The notes beneath the pieces are model-generated. The model did no database searches. It had not been told where the DNA came from and was given only the letters and a program-made list of their open reading frames with translations. A stretch of 64,000 bases of DNA from Moesziomyces globuligerus (lineage: Eukaryota; Basidiomycota; Ustilaginomycetes; Ustilaginales; Ustilaginaceae). The stretch spans positions 124,001-188,000 of the forward strand of contig JARVLF010000014.1 in the NCBI GenBank assembly GCA_030849465.1, in the 5' to 3' direction. The translations under genes were made by a program, and so were the position numbers. Below, in pieces: positions 8,199 to 18,288 of this stretch (position 1 is its first letter; the number at the start of each line of letters is the position of its first letter).

Positions 8199-10984
8199 CG
8201 CGCAGAATGTCGTTCAAGAGGCGCACCCCCAGCGTCAACCAGAGGGGAAACTTCCTCCACCGCGCCTCCATGGGCGTCTTCCCCTCCCGCAAGCTTTCCA
8301 CCGCAGCCAGCGATGCTCCCGGCGCAAGGAACCTGCGTCGCGTACACACCACCGGCGTACCCGCCGCCGGCATCGCTGACCACGACGGCGACGACGACGC
8401 AGACGCCGGCACCATCGACGTCGACGCGCTCATCGCCGCTGCAGAGGCGCCCTCCATCCCGCGCATGCTACCCAAGTCCGATCCGTACTCGACCCCCATC
8501 CCCGCCCTCCCCTTCATCGTCCTCTGCCTCGTCTGCTTCGGCGAGTTCAGCTCCGCAGGTGTCGCAGGTCCCTTCCTCTTCTTCATGATCGAAGACTTTG
8601 GCGTCGGCGGCGAGAGCGACGTCGGCTTCTGGGCTGGCATCGTCTCGGCCAGCTTCTTCTTTGCCCAGTTCCTCACCTCGCTCATGTGGGCCTCGGTCGC
8701 AGACAAGCGCGGCCGTCGCTTCGTCCTCGCCATCTCCCTCCTCGGCAACGCAATCACCATGATGCTCTTCGGCACCTCCCGCAACCTCGGCACCGCCATC
8801 CTCATCCGCCTCTCCCAGGGCTTCTTCAACGGCGCCGTCGGCGTCGCAAAGGGCGCCATCCGCGACATCACCGACGAGTCCAACGAGGGCCGCGCCTACG
8901 CGCTCATGGGCTTCTGCTGGGGCATGGGCGGTATCATCGGCCCCATCCTCGGCGGCCTCCTCGAACATCCCGTCCAGAAGTTCCCCGCCCTCTTTGCCGC
9001 AAACCAGCTCCTCGCCGACTATCCCTACCTGCTTCCGTGCCTCGTCGCCGCCGCCTTCACCGCCGTCGGCTCCTTCCTCACCCTCTTCATCGCGCACGAC
9101 GGCGGTCCCCGCACCGGCGCCATCCAGCTCCCCGAGAAGGCCGATCTGGAGCGCGCCGCCACCCACGTCGGTAGCCTCGGCAGATCCGCCGGACAGCGCA
9201 TCAGCGGCTACTTTGGCGGCGCACGCAGTGCCGCCGGTAGCAGCCTCAGCCTTTCGCATCACTTTGGCAGCGTCAACGACCACCACTCGACTAGCGGCGC
9301 TTCCACCCCCGATCCCACCGCCGCAGCTACCAAGCTGCCGCGCACCTTTACCCAGCAGGTCGACTACGAGACCGGTGGGCCGCCCTCGCCTGCTCCCACC
9401 GAGGGCACCGTCATCACGCACAACAACACGCTCGCCAACGACTCGGGCTTCTCCCGCGCCGAGCCGCGGCGTCAGCGCCTCTTGTCGCGCACCGAGGAGC
9501 GCCAGCGAGCCATCTTCGGCGGCGGATCCGCGTACGGATACGAGAGGCACATGTCGCGCTCCTCGGCGGCTCCCGCAGAGCGAGCGGGCGCCGCGCGCGC
9601 CGACTCGTTTGCGCGCACCGCAGGCCGCAACTCGTTTTCCTCGACCACCCAGTACGCGCCCGACTTTGAGGAGATCGGCCAGCGGCCCGGCCTCAGCTTT
9701 GCGCAGCGCTTCCTCCTCGCCCAGGACGATTCGGTCTTCACCATCTCGGACCTCTGGGTCGCCGCCGCTATCAACGGCGACGAGGCGTACGAGGATGTGT
9801 TTGACGACGACGACGACGACGACGACGCGCTCGACGAGTCGTACGATGGCGGCAGCGTGGTGGAGGATTCGATCGACTCGATCGATGAGGAGGACGAGGA
9901 CGACGAGGAGCGCGAGCCGGGCGAGGGATCGTCGCTCTTGGCGCCGCGCCACCTGCCGCCGCTCAACTTTGCGCAGAGGAAGATGTCGCGCGCGGGATAC
10001 TCGGATGCAGGCAGGTCCGCCGGTAGCAGGCCCAGGTCGATGCGCAGATCCAGCGGCGTCGCTAGGGTGCCGAGCCTCTATGCGAATACGGGTATCGAGA
10101 GTCCGCTGCTGTCGCCCGCGTACAACCCGCTTTCGCCCTCGATCGAAGGTGTGCTTGGAGGCCCGGGCCAGAGCCAGAGCCAGGCGCCGGCGCAGGGGAG
10201 GTCGGATAGTGCGTGGGATCCCACCTTGGCAGGGATTCCAGAGAGCCATTCGAACCGGAACAGTCTCACGGTGCCGACGAGGAGGGGTGGAGTGGTTTCG
10301 CCGGATCGACGGAGTGGGGCGTTTAGCGAGGCGGCGGTGCCGGCGTCGCTGTTCAGGCTGCTGCCTGCGGCGATCATTGCGCACTACGGGCTCATGGCGT
10401 TCCACTCGTCGACGTTCGACCAGGTGTTTATGGCGTTTCTCGTGACGCCCGAAGCGTCGGGTGGACTGGGCTTGACCGCTTCGCACTATGCGCAGTTGAT
10501 CTCGGCCATGGCGGCGTGCCAGTTGGTTTTCCAATTCGGCTTTTACCCCAAGGTGGGTCCTCCTCAGGGCAAGTTTTCGCATCTGGCCATGCTGCGTTTG
10601 GGAACGGCGATTTATCTGCCGTGCTACACGCTCTTTCCTCTGCTGAGGGGGCTCTTGCATCCGAATACGGATGGGTTCGTTATGGCGGGCATGATCACGT
10701 TTGCTGCCATGAGGTGGTTGGCAAACGTCTGTGCGTTTACCGCGGTAAGCGTGCTGATCAACGCCATGACTCCGCCCCATCTCACACCGTTGGCAAATGG
10801 TCTTGCGCAGACAACCAGCTCGGCCGCTAGGTTCGTGGGTCCCATCGTCGGCGGCTTGGTTTGGGCAAAGGGCATTCAGGGTGGTCCGGATGCGAATAGC
10901 TGGCCCTGGAACTATCACTTGGGCTTCTGGTTTGTTGGCACCGCCGCCTTTATCGGATTCCTCTTCACCTGGCGCATCAAGTAG
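7739..10984 (+). CDS. Major facilitator superfamily transporter (DHA1/ZIFL-like) with a very long central loop
   Basis: The start is the ATG at 7739; the open frame continues upstream only through a non-ATG extension. The 1081-aa product has a disordered N-terminus with an Asn-Gln repeat (8160-8200). A six-helix bundle spans about residues 255-450, including the MFS motif-A-like stretch SVADKRGRRF after helix 2 and RLSQGFFNGAVG in helix 4. A hydrophilic loop of about 415 residues (455-870) follows, with an acidic run near residue 690, and a second helix bundle spans 870-1080. The helix pattern resembles fungal transporters of the YCR023C/zinc-induced-facilitator-like group. The substrate is not evident. 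It is divergent from the Ams2-like gene and convergent with the next MFS gene. Confidence 0.85.
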
Positions 10985-11520
10985 CTCTCCCCGCAACCCC
11001 GCTACCATCCACCGCGATACCGCAGACAGACTATGCTCGCAATGCTTTCACGCTCTTCCTTGCAAATGTTGTTCGGGCTTGACTCGTTGGCGCTGGCGTG
11101 CTTGCACCGTCGACAAAAAATGACCAACGAAAACGCGTGCCGCCACTTGGGTGGCTAGAGTGCTGTCCTCGCTCTGAGGACAAGTTGGCGAGTCTTGATT
11201 CGGGCCGATGGATGGTGCCGCGGGGTGGGATGGTGGTATTCGAGTCTTGTCCATGGTGACGTCTATTCTTTGGTGACGATGACGAGGTTGCCTGTCCCGT
11301 TGGGGCCTGCGCTCCAGTCGCGCTCGCCGCTTGGTTGCCGCCACCGCCTTTTCTCGAGTGATCCGAGACTACGATCCGAGGTAAGCAAGTTGAACGGCAC
11401 GTGCAGCAAAGTGCCGCCAGCATCGGTGCTTGCGTGCGAGGTCAAGGTGGCGGTTGGGATCAAGACCGTCGCGGGGGCTTCGGCAAGGCTTACAAATCCC
11501 ACAAGATCGCCGCAGCCGAG

Positions 11521-11990
11521 CTGAGATGCTGGCAACGCGACAGAATCGCCTCGGGAGACTGGACAGCGGCGATCGCTGCAGTCGCACTGAGATGCCGGCA
11601 AGGCAGCGATATGGCATGCGGGACTGGACGATAAAGCGTATCAACGCCTTTGCCAGAACGCCACTGACGCTGAGCAAGAGGGTGAACGATCCACGCCGTG
11701 TCCTCCGCTTCCATTTGACGTCCTCTTCACTGCACGGTTAAAAGGCTGGACGATAGCGCGCAAGAACGCCATAGATTGAGGCTAGAGGGAGGCTAGAGGA
11801 AAGTAGGGCTGGCAGAGGGAACGAAGCCCATCCGCGCCACCTTGTCTGCTTCTATTCGACACAGTCGCTGCAGCATGGTGGCAAAATTGGACGATCAAGC
11901 GTGCGTCAATAGTGTTCTGGCAAAGGCGTTCACACGCATTATCGTCCGGTCTTACTACCATGCTGCAGTCAAGAGGACGTTGAAGAGAAG
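11521..11990. repeat. Cluster of diverged copies of a roughly 60-90 bp element in direct and inverted orientation
   Basis: A core close to CTGGACGATAAAGCG recurs at 11,624 and 11,744 (plus), 11,889 (plus) and, inverted, at about 11,935-11,950. The segment 11622-11659 matches the reverse complement of 11914-11951 at 34 of 38 positions. The segment 11868-11909 matches the reverse complement of 11927-11968 at about 31 of 42 positions, so a 101-bp imperfect palindrome bounded by CTGCAG sites spans 11868-11968. A further near-tandem pair begins CTGAGATGC at 11521 and 11587. Many differences between copies are transitions. This could be a decayed MITE or the remains of a larger element; no flanking target duplication was identified. 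Confidence 0.65.
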
Positions 11991-12000
11991 CAGAGCATGC

Positions 12001-12420
12001 AGCGCCTTCTCCCCATTCCTCCTTCTCCCCCTTCCCCCTTCAGCCCTCCCTCTCCCTCTTCTCCCCCTTCTCTCCCTTCCCTTATTCCCTCGTATCCTCG
12101 TTTCCGCTTTCCACAGCCACACCTACAGGCAAATAAAGGGACGAGGTGTCAAAATTGTCCTCTTCGCTTCTCCCCCTTTCCCCCATCCCTCTCCCCCTTC
12201 TTCCTCCCCTTCTCTCCCTTCCCCCTCCAGCCCTCCCTCTCCCTCTTCTCCTTCTATCCTCTCCCTCTTCCCCTTCTCCCCCTTCTCCTCCTTCTCCCCT
12301 TTCCTCCTTCTCCCCCTTCTCCCCCTTCCCTCCCATCCCTTGTTCCCTCGTTCCCTCGTTTCCGCTTTCCACAGCCACGCCTACAGGCAAATAACGGAAC
12401 GAGGTATCAATATTGTGCAA
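12001..12420. repeat. Two tandem units of polypyrimidine tract plus a hairpin-ended 60-bp element
   Basis: A nearly pure C/T tract is followed by a conserved block at 12096-12156, then a second C/T tract of about 190 nt and a second block at 12354-12416. The blocks share CCTCGTTTCCG, CCACAGCCAC, CCTACAGGCAAATAA and ACGAGGT, and matching bases are 258 bp apart. In the second copy CCTCGTTTCCG faces CGGAACGAGG, so the block can fold into a hairpin. The tract lies about 40 bp beyond the stop of the minus-strand MFS gene, so it may be transcribed as purine-rich 3' UTR. Confidence 0.8.
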
Positions 12421-12457
12421 AGTGTGGAGGGAGCCTAATGCTTTCAGGCCGAGTCGG

Positions 12458-14260
12458 TTATGCCGAGTCGGTGACGGTCTCGCCCGACTTCTCGTTTGGC
12501 TTGTCGTCGACCCCTCGAGTAGGGGTAGGGACACGCGTCGAGTTGGGCGAGTTGGTCGAGTCGGTGAGGGCTGCCTTGCTCTCGACGTCGCCGCGGCGGG
12601 CGCCGATGACGGGTCCTGCGTCGTCGAGGTCGTCCGAGGCGGCGTACTTGGAGCGCGCGCGGATCTGCGCGCCGTACTTGATGAGCACGAATGGCAGCGG
12701 CACGGCGAGCGCCAGCAGACACGCGAGCAAGAGGCCCGCGTAGGGCACCGTGAGGTTGTGGAAGAGCTGGGTGGAAAAGAGCGGGAACGAGGCGGCCAGC
12801 GCGTTTCGCACAAAGCCCTGCGCCGAGATGGCCGAAGCGCCGTACTCGGAACCGTAGGCGTCGGCGAGGTAGTTTTGGATCGCCTCAAAGATCTGGTAGA
12901 TACCCATGACGAGCGGCACGAGCGCAATCTCGGGCGCGATCCAGTGCACGTGCTCGTACGAGGTGAAGGCAAAGATAAACATGCCGATCGTCGCCAGGAT
13001 GCCACCCACGGCGGCGTAGTAGAGACGAGCTTCGGGGACGGCCACGCCATTGTTGCGCTTCTGGGCGCGATCGTAGAGGTAGCCGCCGTGGAACGAGAGA
13101 CCAAAGGCGAGGAAGCAGGCGATCAGAGGGCCAATGTAGGCCAGACCGCCGTTGCCGACGCTCCAGCCGTGGATCTCCTGGAAGACGATGGGGATGGCCG
13201 AGAAGAAGGCAAAGATGAGCGCCCAGGCGTAGGCAATGTAGAGCGAGAAGCAGAAGACGACGGGCTCCGAGACGAGCAGAAGCGCCGCACGCGTCGTCGA
13301 GGCGTGGAGCAGCGCCTTGAGCGAAGGCGCCTCGAGCTCCGAGGGGGCGCGGTATCGCTGGTCTCCGGTCTCCTTGCGCAGCTTCTGGGCGCGACGAGCG
13401 AGGATGACCGAGCCACGCGTCTCGCGGAGGAGCGCAAGCTCGAGAATGACAACGGCGCCGTTGACAATGAGTTGGACCCACTGGATCCATCGCCACCCCT
13501 TCTCCTGGAGGATGTAGCCGCAGTAAAGGGGAGCGCCGACGGTACCAGCCACTGCCACGAGCGAGAAGAGGGCGACGGGAAGGCCGCGGTCCTTGGTCTT
13601 CCAGATGTCGGCGAGCGTGCCTGGGATGATGGTCGTGCCGGCAGCACCAAAGGCACCGCTGAGGAAACGAGCGACCAGGACGGTCTGGATGTTCTTTGCG
13701 AGGGCGAGGGGGATGAACCAGACTGTAAAGAGCGCATAGCAGCCCAGATAGATGGGGTTGCGTCCGACAAACTCGGAGAGGGGGCCGAGGAAGAGGGGGA
13801 CGATGGAAAAGGCGCCGTTGAAGAGGAGCATGCCGACCTGGCCGACCTCGGTGGAGACGCCGAGCTCCTCGGTCATGGGGCCGATGCCGGTGGAGAAGGC
13901 AGCGGTGGCGAGACCGATGAAGAGGCACATGGCGCAAAGGAGAGCGGTGGTCATCCACTTGCGGCTTTTGGACCAGTTCATGGGGTTCTCGGGGTCGTTT
14001 TCATCGTCCCACACGACGAGGATGATGTTGTCATCCTTTGCGCCTGCGGGGACCTCGAGCTCCTTGCGGGGCTGCTCGCGGCTCTTGCGGCTCCAGAGGC
14101 TGTTCTTGCGCGACTGGGTGGGGCGCTGAGCAGGAGTGGCCGAGGCCTCGGTGTGCTGCTGGTCGGCGGTGGGAGCGGACGCAGAGGCGTCGTCGGCGGT
14201 GGCGTACTTCTCGCCGTTGGAGAGGAAGTTGGTGTGGATGGAGGTTGCCTTGAGAACCAT
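12458..14260 (-). CDS. Major facilitator superfamily drug:H+ antiporter (DHA1 type)
   Basis: This is a single-exon 600-aa product with an ATG at 14260. A hydrophilic N-terminus of about 100 residues contains DPENPMNWSKSRKW (89-102), a hallmark just before helix 1 of fungal DHA1 polyamine/multidrug antiporters. Motif A, GPLSEFVGRNP, lies at about 159-169 between helices 2 and 3, and LLRETRGSVIL appears in the central loop. About 12 hydrophobic helices are readable. The family exports drugs, polyamines or small acids by proton antiport, mainly at the plasma membrane; the substrate here is unknown. An 18-G run lies about 25-45 bp upstream of the ATG. It is divergent from the F-box gene across 3.4 kb. 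Confidence 0.88.
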   Translation of the reverse strand: MVLKATSIHTNFLSNGEKYATADDASASAPTADQQHTEASATPAQRPTQSRKNSLWSRKSREQPRKELEVPAGAKDDNIILVVWDDENDPENPMNWSKSRKWMTTALLCAMCLFIGLATAAFSTGIGPMTEELGVSTEVGQVGMLLFNGAFSIVPLFLGPLSEFVGRNPIYLGCYALFTVWFIPLALAKNIQTVLVARFLSGAFGAAGTTIIPGTLADIWKTKDRGLPVALFSLVAVAGTVGAPLYCGYILQEKGWRWIQWVQLIVNGAVVILELALLRETRGSVILARRAQKLRKETGDQRYRAPSELEAPSLKALLHASTTRAALLLVSEPVVFCFSLYIAYAWALIFAFFSAIPIVFQEIHGWSVGNGGLAYIGPLIACFLAFGLSFHGGYLYDRAQKRNNGVAVPEARLYYAAVGGILATIGMFIFAFTSYEHVHWIAPEIALVPLVMGIYQIFEAIQNYLADAYGSEYGASAISAQGFVRNALAASFPLFSTQLFHNLTVPYAGLLLACLLALAVPLPFVLIKYGAQIRARSKYAASDDLDDAGPVIGARRGDVESKAALTDSTNSPNSTRVPTPTRGVDDKPNEKSGETVTDSA

Positions 14261-17200
14261 GATGGGCAGTTCTCACGGGGGGGAAGGGGGGGGGGGGGGG
14301 GGGAAGCCACGAGGATGGCAGCGGTGTTGGGGAAGGGTTGGGAGGAAAGGATTCATTTCGGTCAGTGGCTTGGCTTTTGTAGGGTGCGGGATGTGCCGGA
14401 GGACCACGGGAGGGGCGAGAGAGAGAAGAGGAGGGGCAAGAGACGGGAGGGTGTAGGCAGAGGCGGAAGCCGAAGCCGAAGCGAGAGGGGGCACTGCGAG
14501 ACTTGGTCAAGGAGGCCATCCCACTCGAGACATTTTTACTCTAGTAACGTGGCCTGACGACGGCCGAATCAAGCTCGAGTGTGCTGATGAGTTGCAATGC
14601 ACCCCTCGTTGGTTCTTTGCTGGGCAGCCCCCCCCCCCCCCTTGGCGTGTGGGGCCTCGAGCGATGTTTTGGGTGCCCCGTCCCTGGTCGTGTGGTTAGC
14701 GACTGGGGTCGCGAGCTAGGCGGCGTTGGCACGGGAGATCAGACCAAGCAGCAGAGTTGAGGATGGGCTTGGCATGCTCATGTTGGCGCTGGTGCGGGCA
14801 CAGGAATGGTTTCATGCATTGGGGCACCAATAGCAGCGCTCGTGACGAGTGGCAAGCCATTGGCCGCGCGGATCGTCTTCCGGGAGGCCAGGCGAGGCGC
14901 GGCGAGGACAAGGGAAGCGCCTCGGATGTGCTTCTTGTTTCCTTCTTCTCGGCTAAAGTGTGACAGCGTGCGCAGTTTGAGAGCGAGCGACCGACGATCC
15001 GCCGCCGAGTCGAGCTCAAATTGAGTTGGGGCCTGGCTTACACACCGCTCACGCTTAAGGTTGTTTCTTGGCTCTTGTTTTGCAGCTCAATGAGCTGTTA
15101 CGGTCGATCGCCGCTCTTCATAGCAGCAGGCGAGTACAGGACTAATAATGAGCGCTGATCACCAGACGCAGAGGGGATTCCACCTGACGAGACCTTTGTC
15201 GAGTTTGCGAGCTTCGGCGCGAAGGGCCGAAAGGAATTCATTCGCAGTGAGAAACCATGCTAGTGGATTGTGAAGCGCTGACGAACTTTGAGCTTGTCGA
15301 GAGAAGTGGCATCGGTGGGATTCGGACGCAAAGTCGAAAGGTTGTGCGATTGGTTTGCAGTCGAGAGCGTGGCAAGATTCGCCGGAGTCGACATCCGCTG
15401 CTCGGAGATGTCATTGGATCGACGTGGCCGCTGCGGTGCAGGCTCAGCTTGGGTCCTGCCGAAGTGATGCCGCAGGGGCGGGCTTAGCGTGGCGAGCCTA
15501 GCATGGCGTGCGTTGCATGGCGTACGTAGCTCGACATGGGCTGGCTCGCAGCTGTTGTGGCTGCCAACCGGCTATGCGGCTGGCGGGCTCCCAAATCGAA
15601 AGAAAAAGAACCCAAGAATTCGCCGTACTCGGAGAATTTTTTTTTCTTCGCGACCTGCATACCAAGATCTGCCGGGTTCGCAGCTCGTGTAACGTCACAC
15701 CGCTTTTCCGCCAACTCGCCTCGTCTGCCTCTTCGGCTCGAAAGAAAACAACCTCTTGTTTATGTCTAGCATTCCATTGATGCGGTCTAGGCCATGACGC
15801 CTTCCGACGCTTCAACCCAGCTTTGGCTCGTGAGCACCACGTCCCCATCTCCTGTATCCAGCAGCGACACACCTCGCTTCTTGGTCATCACAGCCGGCGT
15901 CGGGACGGCAATGTGCAGGACGAGGAGTGCAACCGTGGCTGCGATGCCGTGCCGAGCCTTGGACCCTGCAGTTGATGCCGAGAGGCAAGAAAGATGCGAC
16001 CGAAATTTCGCCACTTTGGCTGCATCGGTCGAACTTCGCTCCTACTGACATCATGCGTCGAGCCCACCCGAACGCTCGTGGCCACCAAGCTCGCAAGCTC
16101 AGTGGGCCATCTTGCCGCGAGCCAAGATTTCGAGGGTCTTGCCTGGCAATCGACCTCATGGATCTGGCTCGTTGGAGAGGCGCGGTCCGACGACCCGTGC
16201 GAGTCCATAAGTGGGCCTTGTGGAAGTGGCGCACACAGCGAGCTTCAGGGATTGGCCAAGGCCTCGGGTGGCAACAGACGCTCGAGGCGCCATGCTTTCT
16301 CCCACTTTGGCGTGGTTCTAGCCTACTGGAATACGGTGCTGCAGTAGCCTTGGTTCTGGCATCGCATCGTCCGGATATCAAGGCGTGGACGTCGGATGTT
16401 GGCTTGTATCGTGCGGCTCGTAATCGCCAGTCGACAAGCACGACGGCCTAATGGCGTGCTCATCGGCCTGTCTCGAGAGAGCTGGAGCTTCTACGGCCAA
16501 GAAAAGCGCCAGGCTAGCCAAGCCTATGCACGGATTGGCGAAAATTTATTTGGATGCTGTTGTTAGGTTCGAACGGTGAGATGTATCGGCCGACATAGAT
16601 CGCAGCTGTTCAGGGTCGAGAACCGCGAGAGAGAAAATGCGGGGTAAGCTGCAGGTGTGCAGGTGGTCTGCAGCCGATGCGGCCCAGGCGCCTCTCGAGC
16701 CAAGCTGAGCTTGAGTATCTAATTGCTATCGGCCTCGGGCACTCTAGCGCGAGTGGCTCATGCATTCCATGCTCACCTTGACGTCGCCTCGACGCTGCGG
16801 GTGGCACTGCGCCAGCTGACACTGCAGACTGCACACTCGTTTGCATTTCCAAGCCGCAGCACAGCTGGTTGGTTCGAGCGAGCGGCTTTGCAACGCGAGC
16901 CAGCCTCGCCAAGCCTTGCACTCGACTCGTGCTCACGCTTGGACGAGCGAGGCATTTGCCGCAGCAAGTCGAGCGCAACGTGCCTCTACGCGATCGACGC
17001 CCTGAGCCCTTGCCCGCTTCCTGAGGCTCGCGCACGTTCTCGCGTCGCGATCTCCGCGTCGTATGATGGCCACGCTTGATGGCTCCCTTCAGCCCCTTTG
17101 GCCGCTTTCGGAGAGCTCAAACTCTGAGCTTGTGACGAGGTCGGCCGGGCTGCCGGGCTGCCGCACGGATGCGAGCCAAGTTGCGCTTTCGAGTCGAGCA

Positions 17201-17635
17201 CTCGAGCAGTGCGCTTGCTTTATCGCTGCAGCGCATTTCAAGAGGCACACGCGTGCCGTGGGGCAAAGTGCCCAAAAGGCGAGATTTTCTTTTTCGTGCT
17301 TTTGTGGGGAAATGCACGCCTGCATTTGGCACACACACGGCGTCACTCTGACTGCTCGCCACTGGTGTCCAAGCCACCCCACACCAGCCAGCCAGCCAGC
17401 TGAAGCGCACTCTCGCTATCTCTGCTGCCCGCTCACACCTTGAACCCGCTCGCCCTCATCTTGCTTGTCAGCACTTCCATTCTTTCGACCTGCCACAGGA
17501 CATTCTTCGCGATCACCAGCGTTCCGAACGCCTTCCAATCGCCAACCAGCCGCATCCACCTGGTCGCTATCAGACACGTTGCACCGTGTCGATCCGTCAA
17601 CAACTCTCGTCTGAGCCGCATCTCTGTTGCCCACG
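14261..17635. other. 3.4-kb divergent intergenic region without a recognised gene
   Basis: I see no conserved protein, tRNA or mobile element on either strand; open frames here are short and have no family resemblance. It contains homopolymer runs (G18 at 14286-14303, C14 at 14628-14641), an A/T-rich stretch around 15,600-15,655, and no long repeat that I could detect. It must contain the promoters of the MFS gene and the F-box gene. Confidence 0.5.
14286..14303. repeat. G18 homopolymer just upstream of the MFS start
   Basis: There are eighteen consecutive G on the plus strand, preceded by G7 and AA. On the mRNA of the minus-strand MFS gene this would be a C-run in the 5' leader. Length may vary between isolates or be affected by sequencing error. 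Confidence 0.8.
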
Positions 17636-18234
17636 ATGAGTGCCATGTCGCTCGCTCGCTGTGATTCGGCGGGCGCTTCGCTCGGCTCGGCCACCTCTTC
17701 GCTCTCCACGCCCTCGTCCTCTGATCCCTCGTCGGCTCCTACCCATGCGCGCCTCGAGCTGCCCAACGAGCTCCTCCGCCACATTTTCATGTACTGCGAC
17801 CCCGCCACGCTCTACACCACCGTCCGCGCGCTCAACCGCTCCTGGAAGCACACCGTCGAGCACGACCTCATCGCTCAGCACTTTGCCAATCGCGACTGGC
17901 GCGTCGGTCTGCGCGTCACACGCAAGCTCCCCAGCACCCTCTCCGACGCCGACGTCGCCGACGCTCAGCGCCAGCACACCGACGAAGACCTCTACCGCCT
18001 CAACGTTCTCAACCGCCCCGGCGCCCGCGAGCCCTTCCACATCAACGCCCAGCCCCGCACCGTCACCCACGTCATCCCCCTCGCCTTCAAGGGCTACGAT
18101 CCCGAAAACGTATCGCTCCGCTTCGACACCGACTCCACCTGGCACTCGCTCTTCCAGGTCTCGCCCCCCGACTCGGACGACGAGCGTGAGGCCAACGCTC
18201 CCGCAAACGCCCCTGCAGCCAACAACGCTGATCA

Positions 18235-18288
<54 letters not shown>

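Larger units (their letters stand above)
10985..12457. other. Convergent intergenic region rich in degenerate repeats
   Basis: These 1.47 kb lie between the 3' ends of two convergent MFS genes and must include both 3' UTRs. No coding sequence is recognisable. The first 500 bp look unstructured. From 11,520 to 12,000 there are several diverged copies of one short element in both orientations. From 12,000 to 12,420 there is a tandemly repeated polypyrimidine and hairpin unit. These are listed separately. Confidence 0.6.

Noticed and set aside
12001..12438. Plus-strand frames of 198-248 codons across the polypyrimidine tracts
   Set aside because: They translate to Ser/Pro/Leu/Phe low complexity from C/T-rich DNA and have no family features.
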